This document shows positions 14,696-23,441 of a stretch of 64,000 bases of DNA, piece by piece; position 1 is the stretch's first letter; the number at the start of each line of letters is the position of its first letter. The stretch covers positions 1 through 64,000 of the forward strand of contig UQBG01000016.1 of the NCBI GenBank assembly GCA_900539185.1, in the 5' to 3' direction. The DNA comes from an uncultured Clostridium sp. Its GTDB lineage: Bacteria; Bacillota; Clostridia; Lachnospirales; Lachnospiraceae. The translations under genes and the position numbers were made by a program. The notes beneath the pieces are model-generated. The model did not search any database, was not told the origin of the DNA, and worked only from the letters and a program-made list of their open reading frames with translations.

Positions 14696-15766
14696 CTATG
14701 CGTTTTTTCCCACAACATCATTTTGCTTTTTTGCTGCTTTTCGGCTATAAATTGCTGCCTGCAGCTGTCCTATGATTCCTTTCGGAACCAAAAATACTAC
14801 TATAAGTATCATAACGCCATAGATAATGTTCCAATAATTTGTCAGTTGTTCTGAAAAAAGACTCTCTGCCCAGCACACTACCAGCGTTCCTACTGTCGCA
14901 CCGGTGATATTTCCTCTTCCACCAAGTGCCAGCCATACAATAACCGCTGTTGAAGCCGAGATACCAACATTGGATGGTCCGATAAAGGACTGCGATGTTG
15001 CAAACATGATACCCGCCAGACCTGCTAACACTGCTGAAATTACAAATATCATAATTTTAAACTTTATCACATTGTATCCAAAAAAACTCATTCGATCTTC
15101 GTTTTCCCGAACTGCCTCAAGAATCAATCCATACTTGCTTCTTGTTAACCATTTGCAAAACAAATACACTAGTATTACCATTGCCAGTAAAATATAATAA
15201 TATGCCACCTGCGGAATATCTGCCTCTACAAATAATCTTCTCGGAATCTTTGTAATACCATTTGCTCCACCAGTAAATCTTTGCTGATTAATAATCAATA
15301 ATTCAAATACTCTGGCAAGTGCAAATGTAATGAGCGAAAAGAATACACTGTTTACCTTTTTTGAAAAAAGAAATGCTCCTAAAATACCTGCTATTACTCC
15401 ACACCCTAACAATGCCGCTATAAATGCTATTGGTTTGTGTGCCAGAAAATAATAAATTGCAGGGGCTTGCATATACCCCAGGCTGGTCATATATGAAGGA
15501 ACTCCATCCTGCATAGAATATCCGATTGCCAGTATGTATGCTCCTATACCAAAAAATACCGCATGACCCATACTCATCAACCCTACATATCCCCATAATA
15601 AATCCAGCGAATATGCGAATACTATATAACTCAGACATTTAGCCATTATCTGCAACCGAAACGAATTAGCAAATGCCGGAAAACACGCTAGAAATATAAA
15701 TATTACGATATCTATAACAAGCAAGATAGAAATGTTCTTAATAAAACGTTTTTTTGAATTTCCCAT
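14696..15766 (-). CDS. urtC: Urea/amide-type ABC transporter permease UrtC-like
   Basis: A 356-residue polytopic permease of the LivM/UrtC family with about ten hydrophobic segments. The family motifs 'YSLDLLWGYVGLMSMGHAVF' (about residues 52-71) and 'WLALGGRGNITGATVGTLVV' (about residues 278-297) are present. It forms the translocation channel with UrtB. The AGGAGATAG ribosome site lies just after the urtB stop (5 bases between genes). Confidence 0.85.
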   Translation of the reverse strand: MGNSKKRFIKNISILLVIDIVIFIFLACFPAFANSFRLQIMAKCLSYIVFAYSLDLLWGYVGLMSMGHAVFFGIGAYILAIGYSMQDGVPSYMTSLGYMQAPAIYYFLAHKPIAFIAALLGCGVIAGILGAFLFSKKVNSVFFSLITFALARVFELLIINQQRFTGGANGITKIPRRLFVEADIPQVAYYYILLAMVILVYLFCKWLTRSKYGLILEAVRENEDRMSFFGYNVIKFKIMIFVISAVLAGLAGIMFATSQSFIGPSNVGISASTAVIVWLALGGRGNITGATVGTLVVCWAESLFSEQLTNYWNIIYGVMILIVVFLVPKGIIGQLQAAIYSRKAAKKQNDVVGKNA

Positions 15767-15771
15767 AATCT

Positions 15772-16626
15772 CTATCTCCTTTCCTTCACGATCAGACCCT
15801 TTGGTTTAAATCGTATTATAATAACAACCGCAAACACAACGATCATTTCCGCAAACACAGAATCCATATATCCACCAATAACAGAATTACTCTCTCCCAT
15901 AATTAATGAGCCTAATACTGTTCCAAATAACGTATCTACACCGCCCAATACTACTGCCATAAAACTATCAACCATATAGTTGGATCCCACAAATGGTGAA
16001 ATGGAATTAATCGGTGCAATAATACAGCCTGCAAGCCCGGTCAGGCCTGCTCCATATGCAAAAGTTACGGTATCAATCAGCTTTACATTCACACCCAAGC
16101 ATTCTGACATAGAACGATTTTGACTAACTGCACGGATCTGCATACCCAATCGGGTCTTATTAAACAACAACTGTGTTCCTATAAATACAAGAACTGCTAT
16201 TGCAATAATACAAATATAATATACAGGCATGATCGTCTTTCCCATCTTTATCGCTCCTGATACAGGTGCTGATACATGTATATAACCGGCTCCATATATC
16301 AGTTTTAATATCTGCTGAAAAATCATAGAAAGTGCATATGTGACCAGCAGGGTTTCTGCAATTTTTCCATATAATTTTTTTACTATCAATTTTTCAATAA
16401 TTGCTCCAATTATAGCTGTTACTATGAACGAGGCCGGTATTGCAATCCAAAACGGAAGCTTTAATGTTTCAATCATGGTATAGGATACATATGCACCGAT
16501 TACTATCAGTTCTCCATGTGCCAGATTAACAACATTCATAATACCAAATATAATAGCCATTCCCATAGATAACAGTAGTAATGATGCGGCGGTCATCAAA
16601 CCGTTTATAATCAATGTAAGGAACAT
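15772..16626 (-). CDS. urtB: Urea/amide-type ABC transporter permease UrtB-like
   Basis: A 284-residue permease of the LivH/UrtB family. It opens MFLTLIINGLMTAASLLLLS followed by IFGIMNVVNLAHGELIVIGA, the hallmark 'N-V-NLAHGE' motif. Later GLAGCIIAPINSISPFVGSN and VLGGVDTLFGTVLGSLIMGE match the family EAA-like regions. A strong AGGAGGAG ribosome site precedes it. It is separated from urtA by about 100 bases that contain a terminator-like hairpin, which would let the binding protein be made in excess. Confidence 0.85.
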   Translation of the reverse strand: MFLTLIINGLMTAASLLLLSMGMAIIFGIMNVVNLAHGELIVIGAYVSYTMIETLKLPFWIAIPASFIVTAIIGAIIEKLIVKKLYGKIAETLLVTYALSMIFQQILKLIYGAGYIHVSAPVSGAIKMGKTIMPVYYICIIAIAVLVFIGTQLLFNKTRLGMQIRAVSQNRSMSECLGVNVKLIDTVTFAYGAGLTGLAGCIIAPINSISPFVGSNYMVDSFMAVVLGGVDTLFGTVLGSLIMGESNSVIGGYMDSVFAEMIVVFAVVIIIRFKPKGLIVKERR

Positions 16627-16680
16627 ATGAACTCCTCCTAACCTACTGCATAATTCTAAAACTTCTGGTTATCATAATTA

Positions 16681-16712
16681 GAAAAGGGAGCCGTATTCTT
16701 TACAGCCCCCTT
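16681..16712 (-). terminator. Hairpin between urtA and urtB (partial terminator)
   Basis: On the minus strand GGGGGCTGTA pairs with TACGGCTCCC (two G-U pairs) across a five-base loop and is followed by TTTTCT. Such leaky terminators after binding-protein genes set higher expression of the first gene. Confidence 0.7.
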
Positions 16713-16729
16713 GCCCTTCTAAAATTCTG

Positions 16730-17980
16730 TTATTCTGAATAGTATGCCTGTCCAGCCCACGGATCTGGTTCAATCGGTGATTCTGCCTCATATAATACAT
16801 CAAAGAGACAGTCGCTGTTTACCTGACCGATTCTAGGTGTCAGACTCGTATGATTATTGTCCTGTACGGTAAGTGTACCTGCAGGTCCATCAAAGCTCTG
16901 TCCATGAAATACATTTACAAGATCTTCTGTGGTAAAATCATCACCTGCTGCTTCCAAAGCTCCTTTTAACAGATAAGCTCCTGTATAAGATGTACTTGCA
17001 TATACAGTCGGTTCTGTACCATATGCAGAGCTATACTTTTCCACAAACTCTTTATTTTTATCAGTATCTAATGTACAATAATAGGTCTGTCCTGAATATA
17101 CGCCTTCACAGGCATCTGCCCCAATCGCAGCCGCACCGGATTCATCCATACACATATGGAATACTGCTGTATCCGAACCATACTGTGCATACTGTTTCTG
17201 GAACGAATTAATACAGTCACCAACTAATACTGAAAACACAACATCCGGTTCTGCATCCATAATCTTTGTGATAGAGGTTGTATAATCAGTTTCATCCATA
17301 GATACATACTCTTCACCAACAATCGTTGCTCCATTTTCCTTCAAAATTGCAATCAACTGTGCACAGGTACTTCTAGGATACAGATAATCACTACCGATAA
17401 CATATACTTTTTTACCGATATTATCGACTACCCATGGTGCAATTACCTGAACCTGCTGGTTTGGAACACATCCCAGATAAATAATATTATCTGACTGCTC
17501 CAGGCCTTCATAGTCTGTCGGATAAATCAACAGATTATCATACTTTTCAACTACAGGTAATACCGCCTGACGGCAGGATGACAATACACAGCCAAATATA
17601 CAACATACCTCGTCGTTTACAATCAGCTTTTCTGCCTTTTCTGCTGCCATGGATGGATCCGAAGCATAATCCTCACTTATAACTTCTATCTTCTTTCCAT
17701 TAACACCACCGGCTTCATTAATCTCATCAACGCCCATCTTAAATGCATTTTCAATGTAACCATCCAGCACAGAGGTTCCTCCGCTAGATGCCGTCAGCAA
17801 ACCGACCTTAATAGTATCTCCTTCGCTTCCTTCACTTGCCTGATTTAATGCATCTTCTAATGTTGATCCTCCTGACTCATCACTACTACCTTTACCTTCT
17901 GAATTTCCACACGCAGCCAAGCTAAATGTGAATACCGCAGCCAATGCAACTGTTAATAATCTTTTCACTATCTTTTTCAT
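16730..17980 (-). CDS. urtA: UrtA-like substrate-binding lipoprotein
   Basis: A 416-residue extracytoplasmic binding protein. The lipobox FSLAAC gives lipidation at Cys24 when the start is the ATG at 17980 (AGAGG 8 bases upstream). The body follows the UrtA/FmdD/AmiC type: IKVGLLTASSGGTSVLDGYI, VISEDYASDPSMAAEKAEKL, FGCVLSSCRQAVLPVVEKYD, LLIYPTDYEGLE, NQQVQVIAPWVV and VIGSDYLYPRST. These proteins bind urea, short amides or related polar ligands. It follows the alcohol dehydrogenase by about 40 bases. The ligand here is unknown. Confidence 0.85.
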   Translation of the reverse strand: MKKIVKRLLTVALAAVFTFSLAACGNSEGKGSSDESGGSTLEDALNQASEGSEGDTIKVGLLTASSGGTSVLDGYIENAFKMGVDEINEAGGVNGKKIEVISEDYASDPSMAAEKAEKLIVNDEVCCIFGCVLSSCRQAVLPVVEKYDNLLIYPTDYEGLEQSDNIIYLGCVPNQQVQVIAPWVVDNIGKKVYVIGSDYLYPRSTCAQLIAILKENGATIVGEEYVSMDETDYTTSITKIMDAEPDVVFSVLVGDCINSFQKQYAQYGSDTAVFHMCMDESGAAAIGADACEGVYSGQTYYCTLDTDKNKEFVEKYSSAYGTEPTVYASTSYTGAYLLKGALEAAGDDFTTEDLVNVFHGQSFDGPAGTLTVQDNNHTSLTPRIGQVNSDCLFDVLYEAESPIEPDPWAGQAYYSE

Positions 17981-18020
17981 ACGCATATCCTCTTTTCTTC
18001 ATTATTGTATTACAAGAACC

Positions 18021-19061
18021 TTATGGTTCAATTGCAACCTTAATCACTCCATCTTCCTTATTTTCAAACATCTCGTACGCATCCATAATGTCCTTTAACT
18101 TTACTGTGTGCGTAATCAAATAGGTTGTATCGATTTTGCCACAAGCAATCAGTTTCAAAATATCTTCACAGGCATTGGCATCTACGCCACCCGTTTTGAA
18201 GATCAAATTCTTACCATACATATCCGGAAGCGGCAACGCCTGAGACTCTTCATACAAAGCTACTATTGTAACGACTGCATTTGGTCTTGCAACCTTCCAG
18301 GCAGTCTGGAAGGTATTCTTTCCTCCCGCAACCTCTAAGACTACATCTGCACCTCTGCCATATGTCTGTTCTAACACTATTTTTTCTACATCCTCTTTCA
18401 GCGGATTAATTGTTATATCTGCCACTCCATGTTCCTTTGCCAGTGCCAATCTTTCATCCATGGTATCTACCACAATTACTTTTTCCGGGCTATACAGCTT
18501 CACACATTCGAGTGCACATAACCCGGTTGGTCCTGCTCCTAAAACTACAACCGTATCTGCTGGTTTAATCTCAGATATTGAGGCTGCCCAATATCCGGTA
18601 GCCAGAATATCACCAACAAATAATGCCTGCTCATTTGTTACTCCCTCGGGTATCAGGTTTAATCCATTATCTGCATACGGAACTCTGGCATACTCAGCCT
18701 GACCTCCATTAATTCGACACCCCAATGCCCAGCCGCCATTTTTGTCCTGACAATTATTTACAAAACCTCTTTTACAGAAATAACATTCTCCGCAAAAGGT
18801 TTCCACATTTACTGTCACCCGATCCCCGGCCCGAAACTTTTTCACTTCTGATCCAACCTTTACCACTTCACCGACAAACTCATGTCCGACAGTGGTTCCA
18901 GGTATTGCTTTCGGCACTGCTCCATGCTTAATATGAATATCACTGGAACAAATGGATGCCAGAGTAACCTTTACGATTGCATCTTTTTCATCTACTATCT
19001 CCGGCATAGGACGTTCTTCGAATTGAAAATCTCCAATGCCCTTATATACAACTGCTTTCAT
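18021..19061 (-). CDS. Zinc-dependent medium-chain alcohol dehydrogenase
   Basis: A 346-residue MDR-family oxidoreductase. Catalytic zinc ligands C38 (ASICSSD) and H60-E61 (TVGHEFVGEV), structural zinc cysteines C90, C93, C96 and C104, and a Rossmann fold with VVVLGAGPTGLCALE near residues 170-184 are all present. It oxidises or reduces an alcohol/aldehyde with NAD(P). It is the first gene of the urt operon, behind a strong promoter and the shared 41-bp element. It may act on a hydroxymethyl or formyl intermediate of the pathway encoded next door; this is inference. Confidence 0.85.
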   Translation of the reverse strand: MKAVVYKGIGDFQFEERPMPEIVDEKDAIVKVTLASICSSDIHIKHGAVPKAIPGTTVGHEFVGEVVKVGSEVKKFRAGDRVTVNVETFCGECYFCKRGFVNNCQDKNGGWALGCRINGGQAEYARVPYADNGLNLIPEGVTNEQALFVGDILATGYWAASISEIKPADTVVVLGAGPTGLCALECVKLYSPEKVIVVDTMDERLALAKEHGVADITINPLKEDVEKIVLEQTYGRGADVVLEVAGGKNTFQTAWKVARPNAVVTIVALYEESQALPLPDMYGKNLIFKTGGVDANACEDILKLIACGKIDTTYLITHTVKLKDIMDAYEMFENKEDGVIKVAIEP

Positions 19062-19093
19062 ATGCCTTCTTCCCTTCTTCGTAGTTTTAAATC

Positions 19094-19137
19094 AAAAACA
19101 GGGCTCTTGCACCTTACGGCACCTTTGCCCTGTTTTT
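19094..19137 (-). terminator. Terminator-like hairpin in the adh leader
   Basis: AAAAACAGGGC (19094-19104) pairs with GCCCTGTTTTT (19127-19137). It lies between the adh promoter and the adh start, so on the minus strand it would be transcribed as a leader hairpin ending GCCCTGTTTTTG, an attenuator candidate. It might alternatively terminate transcripts arriving from the DASS gene. Confidence 0.65.
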
Positions 19138-19140
19138 CTT

Positions 19141-19183
19141 TGCTATGATTACCTTTGTCCTTGTTACAGTGGTAATCATAGCA
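19141..19183. promoter_or_regulatory. 13-bp inverted repeat overlapping the adh -10 box
   Basis: Perfect arms TGCTATGATTACC (19141-19153) and GGTAATCATAGCA (19171-19183) separated by 17 bases. The distal arm contains the -10 box, so only one arm would be transcribed. This suggests a protein-binding operator rather than an RNA hairpin. Confidence 0.55.
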
Positions 19184-19203
19184 TTCACATGTTTAATTGT
19201 AAA
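19175..19203 (-). promoter_or_regulatory. Promoter of the adh-urt operon
   Basis: On the minus strand TTTACA (19198-19203), 17-base spacer, TATGAT (19175-19180). The -35 box is embedded in the end of the conserved 41-bp element. Confidence 0.75.
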
Positions 19204-19239
19204 ATACCTTTTTTATATATATCCATATATTTTTTGTAT
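19199..19239. promoter_or_regulatory. Conserved 41-bp element upstream of adh (copy 1)
   Basis: Starts GTAAAATAC and ends TTTTTTGTAT on the plus strand. About 35 of 41 positions match the element at 23518-23558, which stands in the same place relative to the hgd promoter. GTA..TAC/GTAT ends and T-tracts are compatible with a LysR-type activator site; the divergent LysR at 23628 is the obvious candidate. Confidence 0.65.
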
Positions 19240-19273
19240 CATTCTTTTATATTTATACAGTAATTGTTTTTAG

Positions 19274-20680
19274 TCAGAACATTCCGATGAAGGGCCAATA
19301 CCATTTTGCACAAACCGCATATACTACACAGGCACAAATCGAAACCGGTATTCCAATTTTTAAAAAATCAGACGAACGAATAAAACCTGTATCATAACAC
19401 AAAATATTGGGAGTCGTATTAAAAAACATCAAAACCGGATAGCCTCCTATCATAAATGCCGCCGGCATTATGATTGCTAATGGATCTGCATGAATCTGTG
19501 AGGCAACACTAATTAAAATCGGAAAAAAAGCATTTGCCATAGTTGCTGTACCAACAAAGAATACATGCATAAACTGGACTATCACTACGATTAAAATAAT
19601 ACACCACACCATATCCATTTGGGGGGATAAAAATCCAAACACTCTCTCTGCAAGCCAATCAGATGTACCCGTTGCCACCATAGCATTTCCAAGGCTGATG
19701 CCACCACTGATAACAAATACCACACTTAACGATATATTACGCTGACAGTCCTTCCAATCTAAAATATTACACCTTGGCATAAACAATAATATAGCACCCA
19801 AAAACGCTGCCGTTGTACTATCAATTCCCAGTTGTTCCCCCAGAATCCAAAAAACAACCGTTATCGCAACCACCGCTGCAGTGAACCCTTCATTAAATTG
19901 CAGTTTTCCCATTTCGCTCAATTGCGATCTCAAGTACTCTGCATCTTCATTTTTGCCCTCATCAGATACTCGGAAAAATATCTGGATCACGCCCCATGAT
20001 ACTACAGTCATTATAAACGCCGGAATGAATCCCCACATAAACCATTTTCCATAAGTCACCGTTTCCCCTATAGCCTTCTGAATATACTCTACTGCCATAG
20101 GATTCGATACCGTCGATGTCAAAATTCCTGCACTTATCGTAGAACTCGTAATACAAAGCGTCATCAATATATTGGATGAATATCGAGCTTTGTTTTTTTC
20201 TGTGCCCTGATATTCCTGTATGATAGCCAGACAAATCGGAAGCAACATAGCAGTTCTTGCCGTTGATGAAGGTATTAAAAATGCCATAATCATATTTACT
20301 ATCATTAGACCAAATGATATCCGTACCGGGCTCGTTCCAATCAGCAAAAGCAACCTGCAGGTTATACGTTTTCCTAACCCGGTTTTAATCATTGCTGCCG
20401 CCAGAATGAACGAACCAATTACTAAATATGTTGAGGCGGATGCGAAACCTGTGAGTGCTTCATTTATATTACCGATCCGTAACAGTACCAGTGCCGGTAT
20501 GATTCCTATGCTTATAACTGCGGCTGGTATAGACTCAAAAATATATAATATAAAAACAGCTACAAATAGTGCCAGACATCGTTGTCCATCTACCGCCAAG
20601 TGATCAATATGGGGAACTGATAATATCGTAACAAACAGGACAAAAGCAAGCACCAAGCCAATCCATTTTTTCTTTGTCAT
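19274..20680 (-). CDS. DASS-family (SLC13) anion symporter
   Basis: A 468-residue polytopic carrier with about 11-12 membrane helices of the divalent anion:sodium symporter family. Family elements include LALFVAVFILYIFESIPAAV, FASASTYLVIGSFILAAAMI, 'FLIPSSTARTAMLLPICLAI' and the C-terminal 'MHVFFVGTATMANAFFPILI', 'MFFNTTPNILCY'. DASS proteins carry dicarboxylates, often with Na+. It is last in hgd-ena-DUF1185-DASS, so it may export or exchange a glutarate-type product. The ATG at 20680 is chosen over the upstream GTG because of the GGAG spacing. Confidence 0.8.
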   Translation of the reverse strand: MTKKKWIGLVLAFVLFVTILSVPHIDHLAVDGQRCLALFVAVFILYIFESIPAAVISIGIIPALVLLRIGNINEALTGFASASTYLVIGSFILAAAMIKTGLGKRITCRLLLLIGTSPVRISFGLMIVNMIMAFLIPSSTARTAMLLPICLAIIQEYQGTEKNKARYSSNILMTLCITSSTISAGILTSTVSNPMAVEYIQKAIGETVTYGKWFMWGFIPAFIMTVVSWGVIQIFFRVSDEGKNEDAEYLRSQLSEMGKLQFNEGFTAAVVAITVVFWILGEQLGIDSTTAAFLGAILLFMPRCNILDWKDCQRNISLSVVFVISGGISLGNAMVATGTSDWLAERVFGFLSPQMDMVWCIILIVVIVQFMHVFFVGTATMANAFFPILISVASQIHADPLAIIMPAAFMIGGYPVLMFFNTTPNILCYDTGFIRSSDFLKIGIPVSICACVVYAVCAKWYWPFIGMF

Positions 20681-20707
20681 AGGCACATACTCCTGTTCTA
20701 TAATCTT

Positions 20708-21292
20708 TTATCTCAACCCGTCTTCGCCTTTTATTTCATCTACCTGTAAGCCTCCGATTCTAGGATGCGGACGTCCACCATCCGTAAACACCAAAGCAAT
20801 TACAATCTCATTTTCTTTAGGTGCATCGGGTATTCGAACCTCCATGGCATCATAATGGGTTCGCACGAATGCAGCATCTTTATAATGGAGAGGTACATCT
20901 ATACCAGTTCCTGCAATTCCTACTTTTTTTGCAGACGGTATAATAGCCTTACCACCTCCAATCGCCTCACGCATTGGCTTTCCAAGCTTCGGGTGCAAAA
21001 TAGCTCCTCCATGCTCCAGTTCCCCATTCAAACCAATAATAGCACCTTTTCCATAACTATGGATTGGCACCTCTCCTAACGCTTTTACTGCCAACTCGGT
21101 CAGATAGCCGCCCAGATATTCACCATATTCTGTAAGCTGTGACAAGTCTTCCACATAGCTTCCTGCAAATGGATTTTCAATTACTGCTGCTACAGAACAC
21201 TTATGAATCGGTTTTTCCAATGATTTAAATCCTTCATATCGTATTTCCTCAATGTTTGTTACTATTTTTCGAATCTTAGGTTCCATTGCCAT
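20708..21292 (-). CDS. Amino acid synthesis family protein (DUF1185)
   Basis: A 194-residue cytoplasmic protein of the AA_synth/DUF1185 family: 'IRKIVTNIEEIRYEGFKSLE', 'AAVIENPFAGSYVEDLSQLT', 'SYGKGAIIGLNGELEHGGAI', 'MREAIGGGKAIIPSAKKVGI' and 'ALVFTDGGRPHPRIGG'. Structures exist for family members but the reaction is not settled; relatives occur beside amide or heterocycle catabolism genes. It lies between enamidase and the carrier with a GGAGGATACG ribosome site, so a role in handling the same substrate is probable. Confidence 0.8.
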   Translation of the reverse strand: MAMEPKIRKIVTNIEEIRYEGFKSLEKPIHKCSVAAVIENPFAGSYVEDLSQLTEYGEYLGGYLTELAVKALGEVPIHSYGKGAIIGLNGELEHGGAILHPKLGKPMREAIGGGKAIIPSAKKVGIAGTGIDVPLHYKDAAFVRTHYDAMEVRIPDAPKENEIVIALVFTDGGRPHPRIGGLQVDEIKGEDGLR

Positions 21293-21326
21293 ATTCGTAT
21301 CCTCCTTTATTATCTTATCCTTATAA

Positions 21327-22493
21327 TTATCTTATTGATTGCTCAATCTGCCGCTTTGCCGGTGGTGTATTGCGGCTTTTTCTAAACACAACTTTCCCAT
21401 CTATCAGCACAGCACTAATACCCGGAATGTCACCTGCCTCTATTGCCTCAAGAGCATTATCACCAACAGACCCCATTGGTGCATCCATAATCACTAAATC
21501 TGCCTCTCGTCCCGGTGCAATCATTCCTGTATTTAGGTCATATACCCTTGCTGTATTACCGGTAGCCATACAAACAGCCAATTCTGGTGCTATTCCCGAT
21601 ACGGAAGAAACCTGACAAATATTACGTATAATTCCCAACGGTATAATTCCCGTGCCACTTGGTGCATCATTTCCAAAAATAATCCTGTCCAATATTCCCT
21701 TTTCTTTTGCTCTTTTACTTATAAAATCTGTCATTTTAGGATTACCACATTGAACAATTTCTAATGCAAAGTCCGTTTCGTCCATTATTTTTTCTATTTC
21801 TTTCGGCGAAACTGCTGTCGGTCCTCCATTTAGATGCGAAACCACATCAGGTTTTGTAATAATTACATCTTCTGCGGTCACAGTTGAAGATCCCGGAATA
21901 GACGTACCTCCAGTATGCATCTGAACCTTAAATCCATACTTGTGTGCCCATTCTACCATCATCGCAGCCTCCTCTGGTTGTTTCACGCTACCCAATCCGA
22001 TTTCTCCAACCAGCCAGACTCCCTGTTCCTTTAATTCCTTAAAATCTTCTTCAACAAGTCCTTTTTCCAAAATGAGGGCGCCACCATGCACCTTCATTCC
22101 CGCTGGTGGTGCATTGTAAAAGGATTTACTCACCAGCATTGCCATTGCTTTTGTACCTGCCGGATCTTTTGGTCGTCCCGGCATATGGGGTTCTCCGGCA
22201 GATATAACTGTAGTGACTCCTCCATGCAACTCTGATTCCAAGAATCCGGCAGCATGTTGTCTATGCCCATAATCTCCTATTGTTACATGAACATGCGAAT
22301 CAAAAAAACCCGGAGTAATCGTTGTCTGCTGTGCATCAATTACAGTAATTCCCCCTCCTTCCTCTTCTAATTCCCTATTGCCTATCGCCGTAATGATTCC
22401 GTTTTCCACCACGATAGTACTTCCCTGCAGAATAGGTGCATGAATATCACCACTTACAATCGTTCCAATATTTTTAATAATTGTTTTACTCAT
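21327..22493 (-). CDS. ena: Enamidase-like amidohydrolase (nicotinate fermentation type)
   Basis: A 388-residue metal-dependent amidohydrolase. The start (MSKTIIKNIGTIVSGDI), the block VQMHTGGTSIPGSSTVTAED and the end SRNTPPAKR strongly recall enamidase of Eubacterium barkeri. Metal ligands fall at H67 and H69 (DSHVHV), E164 (GEIGLG), H193 (QMHTGG), H220 (VSHLNGG) and D276 (FGNDAPSG), the binuclear pattern I recall for that enzyme. Enamidase opens 1,4,5,6-tetrahydro-6-oxonicotinate to 2-formylglutarate and ammonia. The start overlaps the hgd stop (ATGA), so the pair is translationally coupled. Substrate identity here is inferred from similarity. Confidence 0.85.
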   Translation of the reverse strand: MSKTIIKNIGTIVSGDIHAPILQGSTIVVENGIITAIGNRELEEEGGGITVIDAQQTTITPGFFDSHVHVTIGDYGHRQHAAGFLESELHGGVTTVISAGEPHMPGRPKDPAGTKAMAMLVSKSFYNAPPAGMKVHGGALILEKGLVEEDFKELKEQGVWLVGEIGLGSVKQPEEAAMMVEWAHKYGFKVQMHTGGTSIPGSSTVTAEDVIITKPDVVSHLNGGPTAVSPKEIEKIMDETDFALEIVQCGNPKMTDFISKRAKEKGILDRIIFGNDAPSGTGIIPLGIIRNICQVSSVSGIAPELAVCMATGNTARVYDLNTGMIAPGREADLVIMDAPMGSVGDNALEAIEAGDIPGISAVLIDGKVVFRKSRNTPPAKRQIEQSIR

Positions 22494-23386
22494 TTATGTT
22501 CCTCCTTATCTTCTGGACTCTCCAGCTGATTCCAAAGTAAAATAGCAGATGATATGTCCTTTTTCCCATTTCCCATACACTTTGATGCCGCAAAGACCTG
22601 AGACGCCATCGTTGTCATAGGCAGTGCCATCCCTATTTCCCTTGCTGCCTCCAACGCCAAGTTCAGATCCTTATATTGAAGATCCGTTGAAAAGCCTCCA
22701 TCATACTGCCCCGGAATAATATAATGTTCCATTTTGTTAGCAAATACATAACTATTTCCAGAACTATTCTCAACTATTTCCTGTATTACCTTCATCGAAA
22801 GACCCAACTGCTGTCCAAGTTTTACTGCCTCTGCTACGGCTGCCATGTTACATCCCAACATCATATTATTTACCAGTTTTATTGCATCACCGGAGCCTAT
22901 GCTTCCAACATATACCAGTTTTTTTCCAATAATACTTAATACAGAATGTACCCGATTCCATGTTTCCTCTGTTCCGCCAAACATAATTGTCAATGTACCG
23001 GCAATTGCCCCATTTACGCCTCCACTCACTGGTGCATCTGCATATAATATTCCCTGCTTTTCGGCCGTTTTTTCCATCCTGCGAGACGTTGTCGGGTCAA
23101 CACTGCTTAAATCTACTATACAACACCCCTTAGGACAGTGTTCCAATATACCATCTTTTGATAGCATAACCTCCTCAACAATTCCGCCATTTGGCAATGA
23201 CATGAGGATAATTTCTGCTTCCTCTACAGCTTTCTGAATCTGTACACATGCGAGACCACCTGCCTCTGCAAAGCGTGTTCTTTGACATTCTGATACATCA
23301 TAGCCACGAACCTCGATACCTGCTTTTAGTAAATTTACTGCCATAGGGAACCCCATTGCCCCTAAACCTATCATACCAACTATCAT
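22490..23386 (-). CDS. hgd: 2-(Hydroxymethyl)glutarate dehydrogenase-like enzyme
   Basis: A 298-residue member of the 3-hydroxyisobutyrate dehydrogenase superfamily: NAD-binding GMIGLGAMGFPMAVNLLKAG (residues 4-23), substrate motif DAPVSGGVNGAIAGTL (about residues 117-132), and the catalytic lysine K170 in GSGDAIKLVNNMMLGCNM. The C-terminal FSTDLQYKDLNLALEAAREI resembles the E. barkeri enzyme that reduces 2-formylglutarate, the enamidase product. It is the first gene of the operon, directly coupled to ena. A different 3-hydroxyacid substrate cannot be excluded. Confidence 0.8.
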   Translation of the reverse strand: MIVGMIGLGAMGFPMAVNLLKAGIEVRGYDVSECQRTRFAEAGGLACVQIQKAVEEAEIILMSLPNGGIVEEVMLSKDGILEHCPKGCCIVDLSSVDPTTSRRMEKTAEKQGILYADAPVSGGVNGAIAGTLTIMFGGTEETWNRVHSVLSIIGKKLVYVGSIGSGDAIKLVNNMMLGCNMAAVAEAVKLGQQLGLSMKVIQEIVENSSGNSYVFANKMEHYIIPGQYDGGFSTDLQYKDLNLALEAAREIGMALPMTTMASQVFAASKCMGNGKKDISSAILLWNQLESPEDKEEHK

Positions 23387-23441
23387 ATTCGTGTCTCACC
23401 TTCTTTCTTCCATTTTGCCATTTATATAATTATTGTACAAA

